The notes beneath the pieces were generated by a model. It saw only the letters and a program-made list of their open reading frames with translations, was not told the origin of the DNA and made no database searches. DNA of 64,000 nucleotides from Neobacillus sp. CF12 (GTDB taxonomy: Bacteria > Bacillota > Bacilli > Bacillales > Cytobacillaceae), in NCBI RefSeq assembly GCF_030348765.1, contig NZ_JAUCEU010000007.1:3158501-3222500 (forward strand). The letters are read 5' to 3'. Below, piece by piece: positions 25,763-34,200 of this stretch. The position numbers and the translations under genes are program-made. Position 1 is the stretch's first letter. Every line of letters starts with the position of its first letter.

Positions 25763-25800
25763 TTGTGAAGAAGTGCACTTAAAGTAACGGTGCAGGTTAG
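25763..25800. repeat. Copy 1 of an ACTTAAA-taACGG-TGCA element
   Basis: The phrase TGAAGAAGTGCACTTAAAGT followed by AACGGTGCA recurs at 33328-33366 and, more diverged, at 35771-35808. Each copy precedes a small membrane- or lipoprotein-like frame. Function unknown. Confidence 0.55.
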
Positions 25801-25850
25801 TTGAATAAGGAATGGGAATAATACTCCTAAAATGTTAAGGTGATAGAAAT

Positions 25851-25988
25851 ATGACTACTTTCTTACTTATATCCTGTATGCCAATTTGTGGTGCTGTTTA
25901 TGTAAATTCAAACGACAAGTCGGGTTTTGATTTTGATACCAATAAAAAAATGCCCTCCATTCTAAATCACAAAAATCAAATTTCTTAA
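25851..25988 (+). CDS. Small hypothetical protein (45 residues)
   Basis: It starts MTTFLLISCMPICGAVYVNS, giving a hydrophobic start with cysteines, and ends HKNQIS. AAGGTGATAG lies seven bases before the ATG. I do not recognise it. A hydrophobic N-terminus with cysteines followed by a polar tail is compatible with a small secreted or membrane peptide or with a truncated lipoprotein gene. It lies downstream of repeat copy 1 (25763-25800). The rest of the gap up to 26252 shows nothing further. Confidence 0.4.
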   Translation: MTTFLLISCMPICGAVYVNSNDKSGFDFDTNKKMPSILNHKNQIS

Positions 25989-26252
25989 ATTACACAGAAA
26001 AAAACAGTTTTTTTATTCCACAAAAGTATGTTCTCCATAAAAATCAGTCTTTGGTAAGATTCTTGGGATCATATAATCAAGGGATTTAGGTTATGCTGAC
26101 AGATAAAATGTAGAAGAGATTGTGGAGTTTCCTTATTTGAGCTATAGGTAGTTTCACTACATTTGATAATATTTGGAATAATTATTATGAGGTTACTTTC
26201 TTTACCGTTCGTTCTCAATATGTTACAGTGACTATAGGAGGATGAAAATAGA

Positions 26253-26831
26253 ATGGCAAGAAGTAAAGAATTCGAAGAGAACGTAGTATTAGACAAGGCG
26301 ATGAAGCTCTTTTGGGAACAAGGTTATGAGAAGACATCCATGACCGATCTGGTCGAGCATATGGGAATCCATCGCAGAAGTTTGTATGATACATTTGGCG
26401 ACAAACATACGCTGTTTTTGAAAGCTATGGATCGATTTCGCGATAAAGTCAGTGCTGAGCTTACGGGAGAAGTTAAACGCTCCAAGAATGCAGCGGAGGC
26501 TCTTCAGTTTATTTTTAGTTTCATGATATATGGTGAAGAGAACTCTCCTTCAGGCTGTTTAATGGTGAATTCGGCGGTGGAACTGGCAATGCGCGATGCT
26601 GATGTGGATTCAAAGTCCACTGAATCGTTCACACTATCAGAGCAGCTACTCAAGGATATTATTCTGTGGGGGCAAGAGGAGGGAGAATTTACTTCAGAGT
26701 ATGATACCGGCGAACTGGCGGAACATCTGCATACTGTGTGTGTTGGGTTAAGGGTAATGACAAGAACCTCCATTCCCAAAGAAAAATTACACCGTATAGC
26801 TAATTTATCGATAAAACTTTTAGATAAATAG
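26253..26831 (+). CDS. TetR-family regulator (paralogue 1)
   Basis: 192 residues. The N-terminal helix-turn-helix is SMTDLVEHMGIHRRSLYDTF, within the YEKTSM...GDKHTLF context. A C-terminal TetR ligand domain contains NSPSGCLMVNSAVELAMRDA. The ribosome site GGAGGATG lies nine bases upstream. It is strongly similar to the TetR protein at 32623-33198, especially in the recognition helix, so the two probably read the same operator. Downstream on the same strand come three operator-like repeats and then SDR, old yellow enzyme and quinone-reductase-like genes, its likely targets. Confidence 0.9.
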   Translation: MARSKEFEENVVLDKAMKLFWEQGYEKTSMTDLVEHMGIHRRSLYDTFGDKHTLFLKAMDRFRDKVSAELTGEVKRSKNAAEALQFIFSFMIYGEENSPSGCLMVNSAVELAMRDADVDSKSTESFTLSEQLLKDIILWGQEEGEFTSEYDTGELAEHLHTVCVGLRVMTRTSIPKEKLHRIANLSIKLLDK

Positions 26832-26895
26832 TTCCTATAAGAGAAAGTCTGAACTGTAGTAAAGCTTTCTCCTATGAAGATATCAATGTTTATGC

Positions 26896-27127
26896 ACTTT
26901 TTAGAATGATTGTTCTCATATATGAATCTTGCCTTGCTTAAGCTCTCACCATGAAGGGATTTTTCTTTTGTGTTTTTTAGAATGATCGTTCTTGTATATG
27001 ATTCTTGCCTTACTTAAAAATTTCTCAATGAAGGGATCATTCCTTTGTGCATTTTAGAATGACCATTCCCATATAGCGAGACTTGCCTATGCCCAAAACT
27101 TCTCCTTAAGGAAATCATTACTTGCGT
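26896..27127. repeat. Three 76-bp tandem repeats each carrying a TetR-type operator
   Basis: Palindromes AGAATGATTGTTCT (26903), AGAATGATCGTTCT (26979) and AGAATGACCATTCC (27056) are 76 and 77 bases apart. The intervening sequence (ATATGA-TCTTGCCTT-CTTAA, ATGAAGGGAT) is also repeated. The block fills the gap between the TetR gene and the SDR gene and is the probable control region of the latter. Confidence 0.8.
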
Positions 27128-27187
27128 AGTTTTGAGGAGTAAGACATTTTGTTGTACCGAAATAAACATTAAAAGGAGCACATAAAA

Positions 27188-27886
27188 ATGAAAATTTCTG
27201 AACAAGTCGTATTTGTAACCGGCGCTAACCGAGGTTTTGGACGCCATTTAGCACTTGAACTTCTATCCAGAGGGGCTAAGGTTTATGCCGGTGCAAGAAA
27301 TCCGGAGTCCATTGACATTCCCGGTGTAATTCCTGTGAAGCTTGATATTACCAACCCTCAAGAGGTAGCTGCAGCCGCTATGGTCGCTAAGGATCTTACG
27401 CTTTTGATTAACAATGCAGGATCGTCTACAGGTGCTTCTTTGATTGACGGTGATCTCGATAAAATACATTTGGAGTTTAATACGCATTTCTTTGGCACAC
27501 TTTCCATGGTTCGAACTTTCGCACCGATTTTAGCAAATAATGGGGGAGGAACGATTCTGAATATTCTTTCCGCATTATCTTGGGTCAGTTCGGGAACTGT
27601 TGGCGCTTATACAGCTGCAAAGGCGGCAGAGTGGGCATTGACAAACGACCTACGTTTAAATCTCTATCCTCAAAATGTGAGAGTAGCTGGATTACATGTA
27701 GGCTTCATGGAGACAGACATGACATCGAGCTTAGAAGTTCCCAAATCCAACCCTGAGGATATCGCAAAAATTGCTGTTGATGGATTAGAATCCGATAGCT
27801 TTGAAATTGTTGCTGATGACGTGAGCCGAAAGATCCAAAGAGTTTTTGCCGGTGGTGTATCTGCGATATACCCACATCTCTCCTAA
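27188..27886 (+). CDS. Short-chain dehydrogenase/reductase (SDR)
   Basis: 232 residues, classical SDR. The nucleotide-binding glycine motif is TGANRGFGRHLALELL. NNAGSS lies at about 77-82, and a catalytic serine follows in NILSALSWVS. The active-site motif YTAAKAAEWAL has Y and K in YxxxK. It reduces carbonyls or oxidises alcohols with NAD(P)H; substrate unknown. A strong GGAGCAC ribosome site is present. The three upstream TetR-type operators suggest repression by the paralogue at 26253. It is followed 100 bases later by an old yellow enzyme gene, suggesting co-regulated reduction of electrophiles. Confidence 0.9.
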   Translation: MKISEQVVFVTGANRGFGRHLALELLSRGAKVYAGARNPESIDIPGVIPVKLDITNPQEVAAAAMVAKDLTLLINNAGSSTGASLIDGDLDKIHLEFNTHFFGTLSMVRTFAPILANNGGGTILNILSALSWVSSGTVGAYTAAKAAEWALTNDLRLNLYPQNVRVAGLHVGFMETDMTSSLEVPKSNPEDIAKIAVDGLESDSFEIVADDVSRKIQRVFAGGVSAIYPHLS

Positions 27887-27941
27887 TACAAATTACTAAT
27901 ACAGTGATTTGTCCAAGTTTTCAAACAAAAGGTAAAAGGAC

Positions 27942-27958
27942 ACCCGTATACAACGGGT
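27942..27958. other. Small hairpin between SDR and old yellow enzyme genes
   Basis: ACCCGT (27942-27947) pairs with ACGGGT (27953-27958). No U-run follows, so it is a weak candidate for RNA processing or an operator rather than a terminator. Confidence 0.35.
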
Positions 27959-27986
27959 AACATAATTTGAAGAGGAGTGTACAAAA

Positions 27987-29069
27987 ATGGATAAATTGTG
28001 GAGCAAAATGAAAATTGGAAATTTGGAATTACCTCATCGTTTAGCGATGGCACCAATGACACGTAGTAGGGCGCATGAAGATGGTACACCAGGAGAACTA
28101 AGTTCCCTTTATTATGCTCAAAGAGCATCAATGGGATTAATTATTAGTGAAGGTACACAACCTTCTGATGATGGACAAGGTTACTTATGGTCACCTGGCA
28201 TCTATACTGAAAGGCATATTGAAGGGTGGAAAAAGGTTACGGATGCTGTGCATGAAGCAGGTGGATTTATGTATATCCAATTAATGCATGTCGGTCGTAT
28301 GTCGCACCCTGACAATACACCACATCATCGTCAAGCAGTTGCACCATCTGCGATCGCACCTGGAGTAGAAATGTTTACTGCTAAAGGGATGCAGGAAATA
28401 CCCGTTCCCCGCGAGTTAAGTGAAGAAGATATTCAAACGACAATTGCAGACTTCCGAAAAGCAGCATCTGCAGCTATTGAAGCAGGAGCTGATGGTGTTG
28501 AAATTCATGGAGCAAATGGTTATCTAATTCATCAATTTATCGGTGAAAATTCTAATAAACGAACGGATAAATACGGCGGATCAATAGAGAATCGTGCTCG
28601 CTTTGCTATCGAAATAACGAAAGCAATCGTTGAAGAAATTGGAGCAGAAAGAACGGGCTTTCGTATCTCACCAGGGGTACCTCTTGGTGGAATTGAAGAA
28701 GGTGAACAAGGTCCTGAAGTTTATCTCCATCTTGTAAAAGAATTAGCTCAATTCAATTTGGCTTACCTTCATGTTATGCATGTAGGAAACGAAACACTGC
28801 TCCATGAAATTCGTTCAGTTTGGTCCAATTCATTATTAGTCAATCGAGCTGGTCGAGCTCTAGAAAATATTAGTGTAGATATTGATAATGGCGTTGCAGA
28901 TATGGTACCAGTTGGTGTATGGTCATTAGCTAATCCGGATTTAGTAGAACGTCTCAAAAAAGGGTTTCCTTTGAATGAAGCAGACCGTACAACATTCTTT
29001 GGTGGTAACGGAAGCATGGGTTATACGGATTATCCTACGATGAAAGAATTAAAATCTCAAGAGGGGTAA
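27987..29069 (+). CDS. Alkene reductase, old yellow enzyme family (NemA-like)
   Basis: 360 residues, FMN-dependent TIM barrel. It shows LPHRLAMAPMTRSRA at the FMN site, HGANGYLIHQFIGENSNKRT with the substrate-binding H-x2-N pair, YGGSIENRARF, and VWSLANPDLVERL near the C-terminus. It reduces activated C=C bonds of enones, maleimides and nitro compounds with NAD(P)H. GAGGAGTG precedes the ATG. Its position after TetR and SDR genes and before a quinone-reductase-like gene points to an electrophile-detoxification regulon. A terminator follows at 29087. Confidence 0.92.
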   Translation: MDKLWSKMKIGNLELPHRLAMAPMTRSRAHEDGTPGELSSLYYAQRASMGLIISEGTQPSDDGQGYLWSPGIYTERHIEGWKKVTDAVHEAGGFMYIQLMHVGRMSHPDNTPHHRQAVAPSAIAPGVEMFTAKGMQEIPVPRELSEEDIQTTIADFRKAASAAIEAGADGVEIHGANGYLIHQFIGENSNKRTDKYGGSIENRARFAIEITKAIVEEIGAERTGFRISPGVPLGGIEEGEQGPEVYLHLVKELAQFNLAYLHVMHVGNETLLHEIRSVWSNSLLVNRAGRALENISVDIDNGVADMVPVGVWSLANPDLVERLKKGFPLNEADRTTFFGGNGSMGYTDYPTMKELKSQEG

Positions 29070-29086
29070 GTATAGCTTATAAGGTG

Positions 29087-29124
29087 AAGAATGGCGTACA
29101 ACTGAAAAATTTTACGCCATTCTT
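29087..29124 (+). terminator. Terminator of the old yellow enzyme gene
   Basis: AAGAATGGCGTA (29087-29098) pairs perfectly with TACGCCATTCTT (29113-29124), 17 bases after the stop. Confidence 0.85.
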
Positions 29125-29375
29125 TCATCAAAATTAGAAACTATGGGAAACAGCTGTCTCGATAATTAATATAATAAAAGTTTGTGCCCCTTTTTTGGCT
29201 CAACCTGAAAATCAGTGCTTGACGCGTGAATTAGGTGTATTTGCAGTGTTAGATGCATTCTTGGGCATATACCCCTTCAAGCACTGGTTTTTGTTTTGAG
29301 TCACTTACATTCAACGCTAGAGATTGCATTTCAATGCAAAAGCACCAAAAAATTGTAGAGGAAGAGGATGAAAAA

Positions 29376-30374
29376 ATGAGAGCTGCTCAAATGCAGAAAT
29401 ATACAAAAGAAGTTCAAGTGGAATTGAATGATGTTAAAATACCAGAATTTAGTAGCCGGGAGGTACTCGTTAAAGTAAAAGCAGCAGGTGTTAATCCAGT
29501 AGATATCCTTATTTTAAATGGAAGTATTCGAATGATTTCTGATTATGATTTACCATTAACTTTAGGAAATGAACTATCTGGAGTTATTGAGGCTGTTGGA
29601 AAAGATGTTAAGAACTTCCACGTTGGTGACCACATTTATACGAGGTTGCCAGTTAATCAAATTGGAGCTTTTGCTGAATATGCGGTCGTCAATGAAGATG
29701 CTATATCCATAATGCCTAAAAATCTATCCTTTATTGAAGCAGCCGCTGTTCCTCTCACTGCTTTGACTGCTTATCAAGCATTAAATGACGTACTCAATGC
29801 TCAGCCTAACAAAAAGCTATTTATCCCTGGAGGAACCGGCGGCTTTGGTGCTATGGCAATCCCCATCGCCAAATCAATGGGGTTATATGTTATAACAAGC
29901 GGCAGTGAAAGAGGTAGATCCCGTACACTGTCGATTGGCGCCGATAAATTCATAAATTACCATGAGGAAAACTATGCCAACATTTTATCTGATATAGATT
30001 ATGTTATTGACACCTTGGGAGCAAAAGAGATAAAAGCAGAACTTGGTATTTTAAAGCCTCAAGGGAAATTAGTATCATTAAAAGCCGTACCTAATTATCG
30101 CTTTGCGGTTGAAAATAATTTTCCAGTGTGGAAAAAACTATTGTTTGGTTTAGTGGGTGCTCGTGTAGATTCTTTAGCACGTAAACATAAAAATGAATAT
30201 CACTTTTTATTCGTGCAAGCCAATGGCAGTCAATTACAAAAAATCACTAACCTTGTTGAAAAAGAAAATATCACGCCCTCTATTGATTCAATTTATAATT
30301 TTAATGACATTAACAAAGCATTAATAAAAGTTTCTACTGGACACTCACAAGGCAAAGTTATTGTAACCTTCTAA
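29376..30374 (+). CDS. NADP-dependent oxidoreductase, MDR family (quinone oxidoreductase-like)
   Basis: 332 residues from ATG 29376, with AGAGGATG upstream; the frame extends back to 29253 without a ribosome site. It is a zinc-free medium-chain reductase: REVLVKVKAAGVNPVDILIL at the start, GNELSGVIEAVGKDVKNFHV, and the NADP-binding loop KKLFIPGGTGGFGAMAI. It reduces quinones or alpha-beta-unsaturated carbonyls. The upstream 306 bases hold the previous terminator and this gene's promoter. It continues the theme of electrophile reduction. A terminator follows at 30438. Confidence 0.88.
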   Translation: MRAAQMQKYTKEVQVELNDVKIPEFSSREVLVKVKAAGVNPVDILILNGSIRMISDYDLPLTLGNELSGVIEAVGKDVKNFHVGDHIYTRLPVNQIGAFAEYAVVNEDAISIMPKNLSFIEAAAVPLTALTAYQALNDVLNAQPNKKLFIPGGTGGFGAMAIPIAKSMGLYVITSGSERGRSRTLSIGADKFINYHEENYANILSDIDYVIDTLGAKEIKAELGILKPQGKLVSLKAVPNYRFAVENNFPVWKKLLFGLVGARVDSLARKHKNEYHFLFVQANGSQLQKITNLVEKENITPSIDSIYNFNDINKALIKVSTGHSQGKVIVTF

Positions 30375-30437
30375 TCTAAAATTTAAGTACGTGGATGAAC
30401 TCTTCTAAACTATAAGGTGCTTTCCTTTTATAGTTCC

Positions 30438-30460
30438 AGCTACCAATAGGGTAGCTTTTT
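30438..30460 (+). terminator. Terminator of the MDR reductase gene
   Basis: AGCTACC (30438-30444) pairs with GGTAGCT (30450-30456), then TTTTT. Confidence 0.85.
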
Positions 30461-30544
30461 ATTTATTTCGCAAACGGGGAACTTCAATTATGAGATGACT
30501 CACAATTGAAAAAATTATTTTATTGACCTTCTTTGGAAATAAAA

Positions 30545-30566
30545 CAGCACCCTTGAAAGAGTGCTG
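30545..30566 (-). terminator. Terminator of the MFS gene
   Basis: CAGCAC (30545-30550) pairs with GTGCTG (30561-30566). The minus strand then reads TTTTATTT. It lies 46 bases after the stop at 30612. Confidence 0.75.
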
Positions 30567-30611
30567 GAAACCTATTATGGAAGTCCTATTTCTATTCAAT
30601 CGATGAAGAAT

Positions 30612-31982
30612 TTAACTTTGCTCCTTTAACCTAGCTCTACGAAGATAGAAGCCGTATATGAAACCAGTCATAATGTTATAAATCGAGAAGCAAATAAAAA
30701 TATTTCGATAAACCATTTCCAAAGATAAACCTTCTTGAATGGTTATGAGTAATCCAGAAATAGTCACTCCGAGACCCGCACCGAAAAATTGCATTAATTG
30801 GGCGATTCCTATCCCCGAACCAATTTGATGGATGGGCAAGATCCTTGTTATCTCGTTTGAAATACTCGAAGAAATTGCCGTAAAGCCAACGCTAGCAAAC
30901 ATATAAATGAAAAGGATAAAATAGGGATTTGCAGAAGAGAACCATGCAAATAAGATTGAGGCACTTAATAACAATAACTGTCCAAAAATAATTAAGGGTG
31001 CATTCCCAAAACGGTCAATGAATCTTCCTATATATATGCCAGCAACCATGGCGATAATGGCACCTGGAAAAATCATCAGTCCTAGCTCTGCTGGTTCTTT
31101 TCCGAATACAGTTGTGAGAATAATAGGCATTAAAAACAGAAGTGAAAAGTTAATGAAAAAAGCAGAACAATTAATAAGAAGTAGCTTTGTATATTGCTTA
31201 TTTCTAAGTAGGATTAGCGGAATAAACGGTTCTTCCGTCTTATTAAGATATTTCCAACATACCGCAAAAAGAACGACTGTTCCTAATAGTATCCCATACG
31301 AAAATGTAGATAGAAAAAGTAACAGACCTGTTACACTAAGCCCCGTAAGAATAGCACCGAATAAATCGAAATGTCCTTTTTTAATCACCTCATTAGGCAA
31401 TAACTTTAGGAAGAAAGGAATAGACAGGACAGAAAAAATAGTGACAACGAAAAGATAATTCCATCCTAAGTATTGAGTAATCACTCCCCCTAGTACAGGA
31501 CCTAACCCAAATGCCAAAGAGGCAGCTGAAGCAATAATCGCCATCGCTTTTCCACGCCTTGATAGAGGGATATACCGTCCAGCCATGATCATACTTAATC
31601 CCATAACGGCTCCTGCTCCAGCTGCTTGAAGAATTCTAACCCCTAATAGGATAAAAAAATTAGTTGAAAAGAAACCGATGACTGATGATATTCCTAATAG
31701 GCAAATTCCATGGAGTAGAAGTCTTGAGAGGGGAACAAAATCAGATAGGCGACCAAAAGTTAACGTTGAAATGGCAAACATGATGGAATAACCTGATACC
31801 AGCCATGAGCCCAAGGATGAGCTTAAGGAAAAGTCTTTAAGTATAAAGGGTAATGCAACATTAAACATGGTTGTATTCATTACAACAAGCAAAGTGGTAA
31901 CACTCCATATTAAAAGGAGTTTATTCTCTTGTAATTGCACCGTGCTTTCCATTTTGGAAGGAGCCGTTAGAATAGAAGGCAT
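30612..31982 (-). CDS. MFS transporter, DHA2/EmrB-QacA type
   Basis: 456 residues, about 14 predicted helices. The motif GRLSDFVPLSRLLLHG follows helix 2. RILQAAGAGAVMGLSMIMAG and SLAFGLGPVLGGVITQYLGW (antiporter motif C) are typical of drug:proton antiporters. It probably exports a toxic organic compound or antibiotic. It lies next to the thioesterase and TetR2 genes on the same strand, but a 118-base gap separates it from the thioesterase and no operator palindrome is obvious before it. Confidence 0.9.
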   Translation of the reverse strand: MPSILTAPSKMESTVQLQENKLLLIWSVTTLLVVMNTTMFNVALPFILKDFSLSSSLGSWLVSGYSIMFAISTLTFGRLSDFVPLSRLLLHGICLLGISSVIGFFSTNFFILLGVRILQAAGAGAVMGLSMIMAGRYIPLSRRGKAMAIIASAASLAFGLGPVLGGVITQYLGWNYLFVVTIFSVLSIPFFLKLLPNEVIKKGHFDLFGAILTGLSVTGLLLFLSTFSYGILLGTVVLFAVCWKYLNKTEEPFIPLILLRNKQYTKLLLINCSAFFINFSLLFLMPIILTTVFGKEPAELGLMIFPGAIIAMVAGIYIGRFIDRFGNAPLIIFGQLLLLSASILFAWFSSANPYFILFIYMFASVGFTAISSSISNEITRILPIHQIGSGIGIAQLMQFFGAGLGVTISGLLITIQEGLSLEMVYRNIFICFSIYNIMTGFIYGFYLRRARLKEQS

Positions 31983-32100
31983 TTGTTCCCACCTTACCTT
32001 TTTAAAATTGAACTTTACATCGTACTACAAGCTAAATGATAGCTAAAACTTTATGGATCTTACTTTGAATGGACTTTCTTTTTACAAGAGATTAGTTATA

Positions 32101-32547
32101 TTAATCTATTTTCAATCTTTTTCCGGCAGAATTACCCTTCAAAATCATACATGTACTTGTAGAATGTGCCACAAGACTTTGTTTTTCATCATATACATGA
32201 CACTCCAGCAATCCGACTGATGAACCTTTTTTTATTAATTTTCCCTCAGCTCGAAGTCTAGATTTAAAAATAGGTTTTAGGAAATTTAATTTAATTTCCA
32301 TCGTCGTAAAAAGTTCTTCCTCAGCTAATGTAGTTACAAAAGCTAAGCCCATCGCAGCATCGGCTATGTCACATAAAATTCCCCCGTGCAGCGTACCCAT
32401 TGGATTATGTAACCTTTCAGTTGCATCGATTTCAACTACAACTCTGCCTACTTCCACTTCCGTTACGTTAAAACCTAATACCTCCGCAACGGGAGCTCCA
32501 GGTAATTCACCGGCTGCTATTTTCTTTAAAACCTCTAAATGATTCAT
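32101..32547 (-). CDS. PaaI-family hotdog thioesterase
   Basis: 148 residues from ATG 32547, with GGAGGGTG upstream. The hotdog signature is HNPMGTLHGGILCDIADAAM, with the acidic catalytic region on the long helix. ELFTTMEIKLNFLKPI follows. These enzymes hydrolyse acyl-CoA thioesters, often of aromatic acids. The gene follows the TetR2 gene on the same strand, and a strong AGAACGTCCATTCT palindrome lies between them, so it is a likely target of that repressor. Confidence 0.88.
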   Translation of the reverse strand: MNHLEVLKKIAAGELPGAPVAEVLGFNVTEVEVGRVVVEIDATERLHNPMGTLHGGILCDIADAAMGLAFVTTLAEEELFTTMEIKLNFLKPIFKSRLRAEGKLIKKGSSVGLLECHVYDEKQSLVAHSTSTCMILKGNSAGKRLKID

Positions 32548-32598
32548 TCTTTTCACCCTCCATATTAAATAAAAAAGATTAGACAAAATCATTACTTT

Positions 32599-32618
32599 TT
32601 TAGAACGTCCATTCTAAA
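32599..32618. promoter_or_regulatory. TetR-type operator before the thioesterase gene
   Basis: TTTTAGAACGTCCATTCTAA is a near-perfect dyad with the same AGAAYG...CATTCT arms as the three repeats at 26903-27069. It lies about 55 bases upstream of the thioesterase start. A half-site, AGAATGATTGG, occurs at 33235 before the TetR2 gene. Confidence 0.65.
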
Positions 32619-32622
32619 ATTG

Positions 32623-33198
32623 TTAATCTAATACCGCTAAAGTGGAATCAATGATGTTTTGAAGTTTCTCTTTATCTGACGTTGTTTTGGCTAATACTCT
32701 TACCCCAATAAGTGAATTGTGAATAAATTGAGATGATTTTTCTATATCAAGTTGATTGGATATTTCCCCACTTATTTGGCCCTGCAATAGTAGTTCGCAT
32801 ATAAATGATTCTGTCTTACTAAAGCTTCTACTAATCCTGTCAGCAACTTCTTGGTCATGTAAGGCTAATTCTACAGCTGTATTAACAATTAAACATCCTG
32901 GGGGTTTTTCTTCATCCGAAAAAGCCACCATTTCAAATAATCTTCTTATCGCTAACTTGACCGAATTAAAAGGTTTAATTTGTTGCTCCATTCTTTTTCC
33001 GATTATTTCTTCGAAGAGTTGTAAAGCTCTTAGAAATAACGTCTGTTTATCACCAAATGTGTCATAAATACTTCGACGGTGTATGTGCATATAGTCTACT
33101 AAATCTTGCATAGACGTTTTTTCATATCCATTTCGCCAAAAAAGCACCATTGCTTTTCGTAAAACCTCGGCTTCATCAAATTCTTTGTGTCTAGCCAT
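32623..33198 (-). CDS. TetR-family regulator (paralogue 2)
   Basis: 191 residues from ATG 33198, with AAGGGGGTGA upstream. The helix-turn-helix SMQDLVDYMHIHRRSIYDTF is nearly identical in the recognition helix to that of the TetR protein at 26253. The ligand domain shares PPGCLIVNTAVELALHDQEV. It probably represses itself and the downstream thioesterase, through dyads at 33235 and 32602, and may cross-talk with the SDR operator array 5.5 kb away. Inducer unknown. Confidence 0.9.
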   Translation of the reverse strand: MARHKEFDEAEVLRKAMVLFWRNGYEKTSMQDLVDYMHIHRRSIYDTFGDKQTLFLRALQLFEEIIGKRMEQQIKPFNSVKLAIRRLFEMVAFSDEEKPPGCLIVNTAVELALHDQEVADRISRSFSKTESFICELLLQGQISGEISNQLDIEKSSQFIHNSLIGVRVLAKTTSDKEKLQNIIDSTLAVLD

Positions 33199-33327
33199 TT
33201 TTTTCACCCCCTTTTAAAAAATTTTATCATTTTTAGAATGATTGGTAAAGAATATTCGAACTATTCAAACGGTACGGGGGTAATGAGCAGCGGTAACATC
33301 GATATTTTCTTGTTCATTTCAAAGAGA

Positions 33328-33366
33328 TTGTGAAGAAATGTACTTAAAGTAACGGGTGCATGAGTT
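33328..33366. repeat. Copy 2 of the ACTTAAA-taACGGGTGCA element
   Basis: TGTGAAGAAATGTACTTAAA followed by GTAACGGGTGCA matches copy 1 at 25763. It is followed by a short lipoprotein-like frame at 33376-33462 (MLFIAAFSFCANWQDSSKSD and on to KPEE) that lacks a ribosome site and may be a remnant. Confidence 0.55.
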
Positions 33367-33494
33367 CAAGATCGGATGCTATTTATCGCGGCTTTTTCTT
33401 TTTGTGCTAACTGGCAGGATAGTTCAAAAAGTGATAATAAAAAAGCTAAGCCTGAGGAATGATAAAAAAAACATTCTGGAGGATGTTGGTAGAG

Positions 33495-33974
33495 ATGAAT
33501 AAAAAGAAAACATTTTCGTTAGCTATGATAATCATTCCATGGCTTTCTGTTCTGTTCATGGATAAAAAATCACTCGTAAGGTATTTTCCCGTAGCAAGTT
33601 TTATTAACTTATTTATAAGTGTCTTTAGTGTCATCGGAAATAAGAGAAGATGGTGGATAAATAAAAATCCATTTTCCCCTGGTAATGTAGATTTCTCATA
33701 TATATTAGGACCATATTTTGTAGCAACGCTATGGATATTTAAACTAACTTACGGTAATTTTCCAAAATACCTCGTTACCAATGCCATTGCGAATATTTTT
33801 AATGCTTTTCTACTTGGTTCTATGTGGGAAAAATTTGATATATTTAAATTTAAAAAAATAAATCATACCATTTGGTATTTTATTTGTGTATTATTATCAA
33901 TTTTTATCTATGGCTATCAATACATTGTGGAAAAAATAATTACAAATGAAAACAAGATAAAATCAGTGGAATAA
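33495..33974 (+). CDS. Small membrane protein, CBO0543-like
   Basis: 159 residues from ATG 33495; GGAGG lies 12 bases upstream. Five or so hydrophobic helices are separated by short basic loops (FSLAMIIIPWLSVLFM, SYILGPYFVATLWIF, FICVLLSIFIYGYQYI). The pattern IIPW near the start and a WW or NWW motif in the middle also occur in the protein at 35237, so the two are probably relatives. They resemble the CBO0543 family of unknown function found in sporeformers. A hairpin terminator follows. Confidence 0.6.
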   Translation: MNKKKTFSLAMIIIPWLSVLFMDKKSLVRYFPVASFINLFISVFSVIGNKRRWWINKNPFSPGNVDFSYILGPYFVATLWIFKLTYGNFPKYLVTNAIANIFNAFLLGSMWEKFDIFKFKKINHTIWYFICVLLSIFIYGYQYIVEKIITNENKIKSVE

Positions 33975-34016
33975 TTGTTTCCTACTTAGTTGTTTAAAGC
34001 AGTATTGTTAAAGAAG

Positions 34017-34072
34017 AACACCTTTTAAAATAACAATAAATTTAATATTTTAAAGGTGTTGTTATTTTTTGA
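34017..34072 (+). terminator. Terminator of the small membrane protein gene
   Basis: AACACCTTTTAAAATA (34017-34032) pairs with TATTTTAAAGGTGTT (34046-34060) with one bulge, followed by GTTATTTTTTG. Confidence 0.75.
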
Positions 34073-34169
34073 AACAAGCGAGAATGTACAGAATATCTCT
34101 ACTATTAACCAAACTAATGTCAACCTTTATTGTATTCTTTATTCAACTAAGGGTAGTAAGAGTGAAATA

Positions 34170-34191
34170 AAGCAACGCAATCGCGTTGCTT
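34170..34191 (-). terminator. Terminator after the integrase pseudogene
   Basis: AAGCAACGC (34170-34178) pairs perfectly with GCGTTGCTT (34183-34191) around a four-base loop, nine bases beyond the pseudogene stop. Us follow on both strands. Confidence 0.7.
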
Positions 34192-34200
34192 ATTTTAATG

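Noticed and set aside
33376..33462. 28-codon lipoprotein-like frame (MLFIAAFSFC start)
   Set aside because: There is no ribosome site and the start is missing a typical basic signal N-region. Mentioned only as a possible remnant behind repeat copy 2.
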